Shown here: piece by piece, positions 49,177-56,779 of the stretch
How positions within the stretch are numbered: the stretch's first letter is position 1
How the letters are laid out: each line of letters begins with the position of its first letter
DNA from: Luteibacter pinisoli
GTDB lineage: Bacteria > Pseudomonadota > Gammaproteobacteria > Xanthomonadales > Rhodanobacteraceae
Direction of reading: 5' to 3'
DNA: 64,000 nt
Assembly (NCBI RefSeq): GCF_006385595.1
Contig: NZ_CP041046.1
Location: forward strand, 4,106,501 to 4,170,500
The notes under the pieces: generated by a model
The model's database searches: none
Told to the model about the DNA's origin: nothing
Seen by the model: the letters and a program-made list of their open reading frames with translations, nothing else
Program-made: the position numbers and the translations under genes

Positions 49177-50711
49177 TGAGCACGACCACGAGCGCACCGC
49201 GCCTGGAATTCCGCAACATCGGGAAAACCTTCCCCGGCGTGCGTGCGCTCGGTGACGTGGGCTTTGCCGTGCGCGCCGGCAGCGTGCACGGCCTGCTGGG
49301 CGAGAACGGCGCGGGCAAGTCCACGATGATGAAGATCCTCGGCGGGGAGTACATCCCCGACGAGGGCGAAGTGGCGATCGACGGCGAGGTCATGCATTTC
49401 CGCCGCGCGGCCGACGCCATCGCCGCCGGCGTCGCCGTGATCCACCAGGAACTGCAGTACGTGCCGGAGCTCTCCGTGATGGAGAACCTCCTGCTCGGCC
49501 GCCTGCCCACCCGCTTTGGCCTCGTCGACCGCCGGCAGGCGCTGAAATGGACGCGCGAGAAGCTGGACGGCCTCGGCGTGGATCTGGACCCGCGCGCGAA
49601 GCTGAAGACCCTTTCCATCGGCCAGCGGCAGATGGTCGAGATCGTCAAGGCAATCCTTCGCGACGCGAAGATCCTGGCCCTGGACGAACCCACCAGCTCG
49701 CTGTCGCACCGCGAAACCGAGGTGCTGTTCCGCCTGGTGAACGACCTGCGCGCGCAGGGCAAGGCGATGATCTACATCTCGCACCGCCTCGATGAGATCT
49801 TCGAGCTGTGCGATGCGGCGACCATCTTCCGCGACGGCCGCAGGGTGGCCGACTTCGACACGCTCGAAGGCGTCACCCGCGACACCCTCGTGCAGCGCAT
49901 GGTCGGCCGCGAGCTCTCCGACATCTTTGGTTACCAGCCACGTACGCAGGGCGAGGTGCGGCTCTCGGTACAGAACGTCACCGGCCGTGCAGTGCCGCAG
50001 CCGCTGAGCTTCGACGTGCGCGCCGGCGAAATCGTCGGCTTCTTCGGCCTCGTCGGCGCCGGTCGCTCGGAAGTGATGCGCGTCGTCTACGGCGCGGACC
50101 GCCGCGTTTCCGGCGACGTCAGCGTGGATGGCCGCCCGGTGAAGCCGTCGCACGTCCGCGACGCGATCCGCCACGGGCTGGTCTTCTGCCCGGAGGATCG
50201 CAAGGAAGAAGGAATCATCGGCGTGCGCTCGGTGTCCGAGAACATCAACATCAGCGCGCGTCGCAACCATCTCACCGCGGGCCTGTTCGTCAACGACCGC
50301 AACGAAGCGCGCACGGCGGATACCTTCATCGAACGCCTGCGTATCCGCACGCCGCACCGCCGGCAGGAGATCCGCCTGCTTTCCGGCGGCAACCAGCAGA
50401 AAGCGGTGCTTTCGCGCTGGCTGGCCGAGAAAGACCTGCGCGTGCTGATCGTGGACGAACCCACGCGCGGCATCGACGTGGGCGCCAAGAACGAAATCTA
50501 TAACGTGCTGTACGAACTGGCCGGCCGCGGCGTTGCGGTGGTGATGATCTCCAGCGAGCTGCCGGAAGTGCTCGGCGTGTCCGATCGCGTCATCGCCATG
50601 TGCCGCGGACGCATCACCGCGCAGTTCAACCGCGGCGAAGCGAACGAGGAAAACGTCCTTGCCGCCGCCCTTTCCGAAGGCGCCAGCGCCACCCCCATGA
50701 GGAATGCTTGA
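49176..50711 (+). CDS. araG: sugar ABC transporter ATP-binding protein (AraG-like)
   Basis: This energises sugar import. The 511-residue product (MSTTTSAPRLEFRNIGKTFP) is a tandem ABC ATPase: first Walker A 'GLLGENGAGKST', first signature 'LSIGQRQMVEI', first Walker B 'ILALDEPTSSLS'. The second domain has a degenerate Walker A ('GLVGAGRSE') and signature 'LSGGNQQKAVLSRWL', as in the AraG/RbsA/MglA group. It overlaps the araF stop by one base (TGATG). Confidence 0.94.
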   Translation: MSTTTSAPRLEFRNIGKTFPGVRALGDVGFAVRAGSVHGLLGENGAGKSTMMKILGGEYIPDEGEVAIDGEVMHFRRAADAIAAGVAVIHQELQYVPELSVMENLLLGRLPTRFGLVDRRQALKWTREKLDGLGVDLDPRAKLKTLSIGQRQMVEIVKAILRDAKILALDEPTSSLSHRETEVLFRLVNDLRAQGKAMIYISHRLDEIFELCDAATIFRDGRRVADFDTLEGVTRDTLVQRMVGRELSDIFGYQPRTQGEVRLSVQNVTGRAVPQPLSFDVRAGEIVGFFGLVGAGRSEVMRVVYGADRRVSGDVSVDGRPVKPSHVRDAIRHGLVFCPEDRKEEGIIGVRSVSENINISARRNHLTAGLFVNDRNEARTADTFIERLRIRTPHRRQEIRLLSGGNQQKAVLSRWLAEKDLRVLIVDEPTRGIDVGAKNEIYNVLYELAGRGVAVVMISSELPEVLGVSDRVIAMCRGRITAQFNRGEANEENVLAAALSEGASATPMRNA

Positions 50712-50715
50712 AGCC

Positions 50716-51717
50716 ATGACCGAGACCAACGCCGCCGCCATCGGGGCCGCCCGCGAGACCCAGGGCGACCGTCGCCGCGCCCTGCTCTGGCAGATCGTGG
50801 ACGACTACAGCCTCATCCTCATCTTCATCGCGCTGTTCGCCGTGCTCAGTTTCACGGTGCAGTACTTCTTCAGCTGGGACAACGTGGTGGGCCTGGCCCT
50901 CTCCGTGTCGCAGATCGGCATGGTGGCCTGCACCATGATGTTCTGCCTGGCCTCGCGTGACTTCGACCTCTCGGTCGGCTCCACCGTGGCCTTCGCCGGC
51001 GTCATGTGTGCCATCGTCTCCAATGCCACCGGCAGCGTCGTGCTCGGCATCGCCGCCAGCCTGGTCGCGGGTGCCCTGATCGGCGCGATCAACGGCGTGG
51101 TCATCGCCAAGCTCAAGATCAACGCGCTGATCACCACCCTGGCCACCATGGAGATCGTCCGCGGCCTCGCCTTCATCACCTCGCAGGGCCAGGCGGTGGG
51201 CGTCACCAGCGAAGCCTTCTTCACCCTGGGCGCGCTGGAGCTGTTCGGCCTGCCGGTGCCGGTGTGGATCACCCTGGCCTGCTTCGTCGTCTTCGGCGTG
51301 CTGCTGAACAAGACCATCTACGGCCGCAACACCCTGGCCATCGGCGGCAACCCGGATGCGGCGCGCCTGGCGGGCGTGGCCGTGGACCGCGTGCGCATCG
51401 CGATTTTCCTGATCCAGGGCGTAGTCGCGGCGCTGGCCGGCATCATCCTGGCCTCGCGCATGACCAGCGGCCAGCCCAATGCGGGCGAGGGTTTCGAGCT
51501 CAACGTGATTTCGGCCTGCGTGCTCGGCGGCGTCTCCCTGATGGGTGGCCGCGCCAGCATCAGCGGGGTGCTCGTTGGCGTTCTCATCATGGGCACCGTG
51601 CAGAATGCGATGAGCCTCATGAATATCGACGCCTTCTACCAGTACCTCGTCCGCGGCGCGATCCTGCTGATCGCCGTGCTCGTGGACCAGCTCAAGAACC
51701 GCAGGCAGTCCCGCTGA
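50716..51717 (+). CDS. araH: sugar ABC transporter permease (AraH-like)
   Basis: The membrane component of the importer. From ATG 50716 (MTETNAAAIGAARETQGDRR) the product has 333 residues and about ten helices. Family motifs are 'ASRDFDLSVGSTVAFAGVMCA', 'LVAGALIGAINGVVIAKLKINALITTLATM' and 'NPDAARLAGVAVDRVRI'. An alternative ATG at 50704 overlaps the end of araG. It completes the araFGH set and overlaps the next gene by one base. Confidence 0.93.
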   Translation: MTETNAAAIGAARETQGDRRRALLWQIVDDYSLILIFIALFAVLSFTVQYFFSWDNVVGLALSVSQIGMVACTMMFCLASRDFDLSVGSTVAFAGVMCAIVSNATGSVVLGIAASLVAGALIGAINGVVIAKLKINALITTLATMEIVRGLAFITSQGQAVGVTSEAFFTLGALELFGLPVPVWITLACFVVFGVLLNKTIYGRNTLAIGGNPDAARLAGVAVDRVRIAIFLIQGVVAALAGIILASRMTSGQPNAGEGFELNVISACVLGGVSLMGGRASISGVLVGVLIMGTVQNAMSLMNIDAFYQYLVRGAILLIAVLVDQLKNRRQSR

Positions 51718-52610
51718 TGACCGAATCGTTCAAACCGCTTTCCCCGCAACGCCAGGCGCACGCCGAAGGCGTGATCTGGGATGACCTGGCCGGCGTGGTG
51801 CGCTGGACCGACATCGCCACGTCGCAACTTTTTGCGTACGACCCGGCCACCGGCCACGTGTCCGATAGCAAGCTCCCCGCCCGCGTGTGCTGCTTTGCCC
51901 TCACCCACGAGAAGGGCGTGCTGCTGCTCGCCCTCGAGAAGCAGGTAGCCCGTTACGACAGCCGTGACGGCAGCCTGCATGTCCTGGAAGACATCGAACC
52001 GGATCTGCCCGGCACGCGCGCCAACGACGGCCGCTGCGACCGCGGTGGCAACCTGGTGTTTGGCACGCTGAATGAGCGCGGCCCGGACAAGGTCGCCTCG
52101 TTTTATCGCTATACGCGCGAAGGCAAGCTGCACCGCCTGGCCCTGCCGAAGGCCGCGATCACCAACAGCATCTGCTTCAGCCCCGACGGTGGAACGATGT
52201 ACTTCACCGATTCGCCGACGGCGCAAATCATGGCCTGCGACTACGACGCCGCCAGCGGCGATGTCGGGCAGATCCGTGTGTTCGCCCAGCTGCGCGAAGG
52301 CTTCGAACCGGACGGCTCCACCATCGACGCCGACGGCTTCCTGTGGAACGCCGAGTGGGGCGCATCGCGGGTGGTCCGCTACGCGCCAGATGGACGCATC
52401 GACGCCACGATCGAGCTTCCCGCGCGCCAGCCCAGTTGCGTCACCTTCGCCGGCCCCGCGCTGGATCGCATGGTGATCACCTCCGCCCACCTGGGCCTGG
52501 ATGCCGCCGCGCTGCAGGCGGAACCGCTCAATGGCGCCATCTTCATCGGCACGCCTCCGCGCGGCCATGGCCTCCCCGAGGCCCGCTACGGCTATGGAGC
52601 CACTGCATGA
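51717..52610 (+). CDS. SMP-30/gluconolactonase-family sugar lactonase
   Basis: The 297-residue product (MTESFKPLSPQRQAHAEGVI) is a six-bladed beta-propeller lactonase. It has 'AEGVIWDDLAGVVRWTDI' (metal Glu), 'RANDGRCDRGGNLVFGTLNE' (Asn/Asp ligands), 'TNSICFSPDGGTMYFTDS' and 'PDGSTIDADGFLWNAEWG'. In the De Ley-Doudoroff route it would open D-galactono-1,4-lactone to galactonate. The start overlaps the araH stop by one base and the next gene overlaps its end by four. Confidence 0.9.
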   Translation: MTESFKPLSPQRQAHAEGVIWDDLAGVVRWTDIATSQLFAYDPATGHVSDSKLPARVCCFALTHEKGVLLLALEKQVARYDSRDGSLHVLEDIEPDLPGTRANDGRCDRGGNLVFGTLNERGPDKVASFYRYTREGKLHRLALPKAAITNSICFSPDGGTMYFTDSPTAQIMACDYDAASGDVGQIRVFAQLREGFEPDGSTIDADGFLWNAEWGASRVVRYAPDGRIDATIELPARQPSCVTFAGPALDRMVITSAHLGLDAAALQAEPLNGAIFIGTPPRGHGLPEARYGYGATA

Positions 52611-53416
52611 CTGACCTGACCCACGCCGACCCGCGGACCACGCCCCTTCCCCGCCTGGCCGGCAAGGTCGCCATCGTGACCGGCGCCACGCAAGGCATCG
52701 GTGCCGCCACGGCGAAGCTGTTTGCCGCCCACGGCGCCTCGGTGGTCCTGAACGTGCTGGAAGACAACGCGCAGGCCCGGCAGACCCTCGCGGGGCTCAA
52801 CACCGAGCACGCCATGCTGTTCGAGGCCGACGTCACCGATCCTGCCGCCATCCAGCGCATGGTCGACGCCGCCACCGAACGCTTCGGGGCGCCGGACGTG
52901 CTGGTGAACAACGCCGGCATCAACGTGTTCAACGATCCGCTCTCGCTCAGCGACGAGGAATGGACGCGCTGCTTCGAGGTGGACCTGAAGGGCGCGTGGA
53001 ACTGCGCCAAGGCCGTCCTGCCGGGCATGCTCTCGATCGGCCGCGGCAGCATCATCAATATCGCCTCGGTGCACGGCCACAAGATCATCCCGCACTGCTT
53101 CCCCTACCCGGTGGCCAAGCACGGCCTGATCGGCCTGACCAAGGCCCTGGGCATCGAGTACGCCGCGAAGAACATCCGGGTGAACTCGATTTCGCCGGGC
53201 CTGGTCCTGACGGCCATCGCCGCCGCCGGTTTCGCCGCCGCGGCCGATCCGGAGGCGGAACGCCGCAAACAGACCGAGATCCTGCCGAACAAGCGGATCG
53301 GCGAACCGGAAGAAATTGCCTACACTGCGTTGTTCCTCGCGTCCGACGAGGCCCGCTACATCAACGCTGCCGATATCCGTATCGACGGTGGCCGCTCACA
53401 GCTCTACCACGAGTAA
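52607..53416 (+). CDS. SDR dehydrogenase, probable galactose 1-dehydrogenase
   Basis: The 269-residue product (MTDLTHADPRTTPLPRLAGK) is a classical short-chain dehydrogenase: 'VTGATQGIGAATAKLF', 'LVNNAGINVFNDPLSLS', 'IINIASVHGHKIIPHCFPYPVAKHGLIGLTKALG' (catalytic Ser, Tyr-x3-Lys) and 'NSISPGLV'. The context between a lactonase and dgoA suggests oxidation of D-galactose (or a related aldose) at C1 with NAD(P). Substrate is inference. Confidence 0.87.
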   Translation: MTDLTHADPRTTPLPRLAGKVAIVTGATQGIGAATAKLFAAHGASVVLNVLEDNAQARQTLAGLNTEHAMLFEADVTDPAAIQRMVDAATERFGAPDVLVNNAGINVFNDPLSLSDEEWTRCFEVDLKGAWNCAKAVLPGMLSIGRGSIINIASVHGHKIIPHCFPYPVAKHGLIGLTKALGIEYAAKNIRVNSISPGLVLTAIAAAGFAAAADPEAERRKQTEILPNKRIGEPEEIAYTALFLASDEARYINAADIRIDGGRSQLYHE

Positions 53417-53420
53417 CTCC

Positions 53421-54032
53421 ATGGCCTGGCCCACTGCCCTTCCGCTTATCGCCATCCTCCGCGGCATCACCCCGGACGATATCGTCGCGCACGTCGAGGC
53501 GCTGATCGAAGCCGGCTTCGATGCCATCGAGGTCCCGCTGAACTCGCCGGACTGGCAGCGCAGCATCCCGATGGCCGTCGAGACGGCCGGCTCGCGCGCC
53601 CTCGTGGGCGCCGGCACGGTGCTCACCCCCGAGAACGTCGACCGCGTGGCCGACCTGGGCGGCCACCTGCTGGTCACCCCCAACACGGACCCGGCAGTGA
53701 TCCGCCAGGGCCGCGCGCGGGGCATGTACACGTCGATTGGCTTCACCACGCCGAGCGAGGCCTTCGCGGCGTTGCAGGCCGGGGCCCAGTCGCTGAAGCT
53801 GTTTCCGTCGAATATCTACGGCCCGGGCTACGTCAAGGCGATCCGCGCGGTGCTGCCACCCGACATTCCGCTACTGGCGGTCGGCGGCGTCACCCCCGAC
53901 AATCTGGGGCAGTTCCTCGACGCGGGCTGCATTGGCGCCGGTCTGGGCAGCGATCTGTACAAGCCCGGCCAGCCCGTGTCGCAGACACGCGAGCGTGCCG
54001 AAGCCTTCGTCAAAGCCTACCGCTCGGTCTAA
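53421..54032 (+). CDS. dgoA: 2-dehydro-3-deoxy-6-phosphogalactonate aldolase
   Basis: This class I aldolase cleaves KDPGal to pyruvate and D-glyceraldehyde 3-phosphate. The 203-residue product (MAWPTALPLIAILRGITPDD) has 'LIAILRGITPDDIVAH', catalytic Glu in 'IEVPLNSPDW', 'GAGTVLTPE', 'LVTPNTDPAVI', and the Schiff-base Lys in 'SLKLFPSNIYGPGYVKA', all close to E. coli DgoA rather than the KDPG aldolase Eda. It is four bases after the SDR gene. Confidence 0.94.
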   Translation: MAWPTALPLIAILRGITPDDIVAHVEALIEAGFDAIEVPLNSPDWQRSIPMAVETAGSRALVGAGTVLTPENVDRVADLGGHLLVTPNTDPAVIRQGRARGMYTSIGFTTPSEAFAALQAGAQSLKLFPSNIYGPGYVKAIRAVLPPDIPLLAVGGVTPDNLGQFLDAGCIGAGLGSDLYKPGQPVSQTRERAEAFVKAYRSV

Positions 54033-54034
54033 GC

Positions 54035-55186
54035 ATGAAAGTCACCAAGATCACCACCTACCGCGTCGCGCCCCGATGGATGTTCCTGAAAATGGAGACC
54101 GACGAGGGCGTGGTCGGCTGGGGCGAACCCGTCGTCGAAGGACGCGCGCGCACCGTCGAAGCCGCCGTGAGCGAGCTCTCCGAGTTCATCATCGGCAAGG
54201 ATCCCTCGCGCATCAACGACCTCTGGCAGGCGATGTACCGCGGCGGTTTCTATCGTGGCGGCGCCGTCTTCATGAGCGCCATCGCCGGCATCGACCAGGC
54301 CCTGTGGGACATCAAGGGCAAGGTGCTCAACGCGCCGGTGTACGAGCTGCTCGGTGGCCGCGTCCGCGACCGCATGAAGACGTACTGCTGGGTGGGCGGT
54401 GACCGGCCGGCGGACATCATCGCGCAGATGAAGGAGCGCCTCGCGCACGGTTTCGACACCTTCAAGATGAATGGCTGCGAGGAGATGTCGATCATCGCGT
54501 CCAGCAAGCAGGTGGACGCCGCGGTGGCCAAGGTCGCCGAGATCCGCGAGGCCTTCGGCAACACCATCGAGTTTGGACTGGACTTCCACGGCCGCGTCTC
54601 CGCGCCGATGGCCAAGGTGCTGGTGAAGGAGCTGGAGCCGTTCCGTCCGCTCTTCATCGAAGAACCGGTGCTGGCCGAACAGGCCGAGTACTACCCGCGT
54701 ATCGCCGCGCAGACGTCCATCCCCATCGCCGCCGGCGAACGGATGTATTCGCGCTTTGAGTTCAAGAGCGTGCTGGAGCGCGGTGGCATTTCCATCGTGC
54801 AGCCCGACCTTTCGCACGCGGGCGGCATTACCGAATGCGTCAAGATCGCGGCCATGGCCGAGGCCTACGACGTGGCCTTCGCGCCGCATTGCCCGCTGGG
54901 CCCGATCGCCCTGGCCGCCTGCCTGCACGTCGACTTCGTCAGCTGGAACGCCACGCTGCAGGAACAGAGCATGGGCATCCACTACAACAAGGGCGGCGAA
55001 GTCCTCGACTACGTCCGCAACAAGGAAGCCCTCAAGCTCGACGAGGGTGGCTACGCCCACCCCTTCACCGGACCGGGCCTGGGCATCGACGTGAACGAAG
55101 AGCTGATCATCGAACGCAGCCGCGAAGCGCAGGACTGGCGCAACCCGCTGTGGCGGCATCCGGATGGGTCGGTGGCGGAGTGGTGA
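54035..55186 (+). CDS. dgoD: D-galactonate dehydratase
   Basis: DgoD, an enolase-superfamily enzyme, dehydrates D-galactonate to 2-keto-3-deoxygalactonate. The 383-residue product (MKVTKITTYRVAPRWMFLKM) has the cap signature 'VGWGEPVVEGRARTVEAAV', Mg ligands in 'LDFHGRVSAPMAKVL' (Asp), 'FIEEPVLAEQ' (Glu) and 'IAAGERMYSRFEF' (Glu), and the acid/base His in 'VAFAPHCPLGPIALA'. Length and motifs match DgoD closely. It ends the operon. Confidence 0.95.
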   Translation: MKVTKITTYRVAPRWMFLKMETDEGVVGWGEPVVEGRARTVEAAVSELSEFIIGKDPSRINDLWQAMYRGGFYRGGAVFMSAIAGIDQALWDIKGKVLNAPVYELLGGRVRDRMKTYCWVGGDRPADIIAQMKERLAHGFDTFKMNGCEEMSIIASSKQVDAAVAKVAEIREAFGNTIEFGLDFHGRVSAPMAKVLVKELEPFRPLFIEEPVLAEQAEYYPRIAAQTSIPIAAGERMYSRFEFKSVLERGGISIVQPDLSHAGGITECVKIAAMAEAYDVAFAPHCPLGPIALAACLHVDFVSWNATLQEQSMGIHYNKGGEVLDYVRNKEALKLDEGGYAHPFTGPGLGIDVNEELIIERSREAQDWRNPLWRHPDGSVAEW

Positions 55187-55204
55187 CCAACGGATGCGAC
55201 GGAA

Positions 55205-55242
55205 TTATGCACAATTATGCATCGATGAATAGTTGTGCATAA
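55205..55242. repeat. AT-rich inverted repeat with DnaA-box-like units
   Basis: TTATGCACAA (55205-55214) and its inverse TTGTGCATAA (55233-55242) flank a third related unit TTATGCATC (55215-55223). TTATGCACA fits the loose DnaA-box consensus TTATNCACA. The element lies between the convergent dgoD and pseudouridine synthase genes. With no T-run it is a poor terminator, so its function is open. Confidence 0.5.
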
Positions 55243-55268
55243 CTTGTTCGTATTCAGTGATTTGGATT

Positions 55269-55808
55269 CTATCGGGTACCGATGACGCGGGTTTCGCCCG
55301 GCGCGAGACCGTCCAGCCGATAGTCACCAACGGCTTCGCGGATCAGGCGAAGTGTCGGCAGGCCCACCGCCGCCGTCATCCGCCGCACCTGGCGATTGCG
55401 CCCTTCGCGCAAGATGATCCGCAGCCACGCATCGGGCACCGTCTTGCGGAAGCGCACGGGCGGGTCGCGCGGCCATAACCATGCTGGCTCGTCGATGAGT
55501 TCCGCCCCTGCCGGCAGCGTCGGCCCGTCGTTCAGGACGACGCCGCGGCGGAGCTTCTCCAGGGCTTCCTCGGTCGGCACGCCCTCGACCATCACCACGT
55601 ACGTCTTCGGCTGCTTGTGCTTCGGATCGGCGAGGCGGTGCTGCAGCTTGCCGTCGTCGGTAAGCAGCAGCAGTCCTTCGCTTTCGTGGTCCAGGCGCCC
55701 CGCGGCGTAGACGCCCTTCTGCGGTACGAAGTCGGCCAGCGTGCGCCGGCCGGCGTCGTCGGTGAACTGGCAGAGCACCCCGAAGGGTTTGTTCAGGGCG
55801 ACCAGCAC
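55269..55808 (-). CDS. 23S rRNA pseudouridine synthase, RluE-like
   Basis: The 179-residue product (MLVALNKPFGVLCQFTDDAG) is a compact RsuA/RluB/E/F-type synthase without the N-terminal S4 domain. It has 'LNKPFGVLCQF', the catalytic Asp in 'AAGRLDHESEGLLLLTDDG', 'KTYVVMVEGVP', and 'LREGRNRQVRRMTAAVGLPTLRLIR'. The short S4-less form and sequence are most like RluE (U2457). The modified position is inference. Confidence 0.88.
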   Translation of the reverse strand: MLVALNKPFGVLCQFTDDAGRRTLADFVPQKGVYAAGRLDHESEGLLLLTDDGKLQHRLADPKHKQPKTYVVMVEGVPTEEALEKLRRGVVLNDGPTLPAGAELIDEPAWLWPRDPPVRFRKTVPDAWLRIILREGRNRQVRRMTAAVGLPTLRLIREAVGDYRLDGLAPGETRVIGTR

Positions 55809-55812
55809 GGAC

Positions 55813-56655
55813 TTACTTCGCGGTGGCGGGCTTCACGAAACGCAGGGTCATGCGGTCCGATTCACCGATCGCCTGCCACTTGGCCTTGTCCGTTTCACCC
55901 ATGTCGTAGGTGGGCGGCAGGGTCCACACACCCTTCGGGTGGTTGTGGTCGTCCTTCGGGTTGGCGTTGATTTCGCTCTGGCCGTCGAGCTTGAAGCCGG
56001 CGTCGGTGGCGAGCTTGATCACGTAGTCCGTGGGCAGGTAGCCGCTGTTGACCACCTGGTCCAGCGTCTTGCCCTTGTCCGCGCGGTGATCTTCCACGCC
56101 CAGCACGCCACCCGGCTTGAGCACGGCGAAGAAGGCCTTGAACATGGCCTCGGCGCTGCCGTCGGCGGCCCAGTTATGCACGTTGCGGAAGGTCAGCACC
56201 ATGTCGGCCGAGCCGGCCGGGCCGAGCACCGGCTTCTTGTTGTCGAATTCGACGAAGGCCGCGTTGGAGTACTGGTCCTTCGCGAACGAGAACTTGTTCT
56301 GCAGGGCCGTCCTGCTCTTCGAGCCCGGGGGCACGGCGGCGATGTAGTGGCCATGCGCGTTGAGGTACGGCGCGAGGATCTCAGTGAACCAGCCACCCGA
56401 CGGCCAGATCTCGATCACCGTCATGTCCGGGCGAATGCCGAAGAAGGTGAGCATTTCCTTAGGATGACGGTACTGATCGCGCGCGGTGTTCTTCGGGTCG
56501 CGCCACTTGCCGGCAATCGCCTGGTCGAGCTGGGCGGACGAGGCCTGGCCTGCGCTGGCGGGCGGGGTGGCCTGGGCCGGTTGGTCCACTTCCACCGCCA
56601 TCGCGGCGACCGGAAGGGTGAGACCGATGAGTGCTGCGAGGATGACCTTCTTCAT
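55813..56655 (-). CDS. exported class I SAM-dependent methyltransferase-like protein
   Basis: The 280-residue product has an apparent signal peptide (MKKVILAALIGLTLPVAAMA, cleavage near residue 20), a linker, and a Rossmann methyltransferase-like domain: 'MTVIEIWPSGGWFTEILAPYL' (altered glycine motif), 'ADMVLTFRNVHNW', 'LKPGGVLGVEDHRA'. SAM is not known in the periplasm, so the signal peptide is odd; similar exported proteins occur in related bacteria. Function unknown. It is four bases upstream of the pseudouridine synthase gene. Confidence 0.8.
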   Translation of the reverse strand: MKKVILAALIGLTLPVAAMAVEVDQPAQATPPASAGQASSAQLDQAIAGKWRDPKNTARDQYRHPKEMLTFFGIRPDMTVIEIWPSGGWFTEILAPYLNAHGHYIAAVPPGSKSRTALQNKFSFAKDQYSNAAFVEFDNKKPVLGPAGSADMVLTFRNVHNWAADGSAEAMFKAFFAVLKPGGVLGVEDHRADKGKTLDQVVNSGYLPTDYVIKLATDAGFKLDGQSEINANPKDDHNHPKGVWTLPPTYDMGETDKAKWQAIGESDRMTLRFVKPATAK

Positions 56656-56779
56656 GGCGGTTACCAGCGTGGGGGACAGGGCCGGAAAGGTAGCACGGCG
56701 CCCCTGCGACCACGCGTGCCTTGCGATGGCCCTCACGCATGCCGGAGCATGATGGGAGCCCCCACAGGGAACACCCCCC

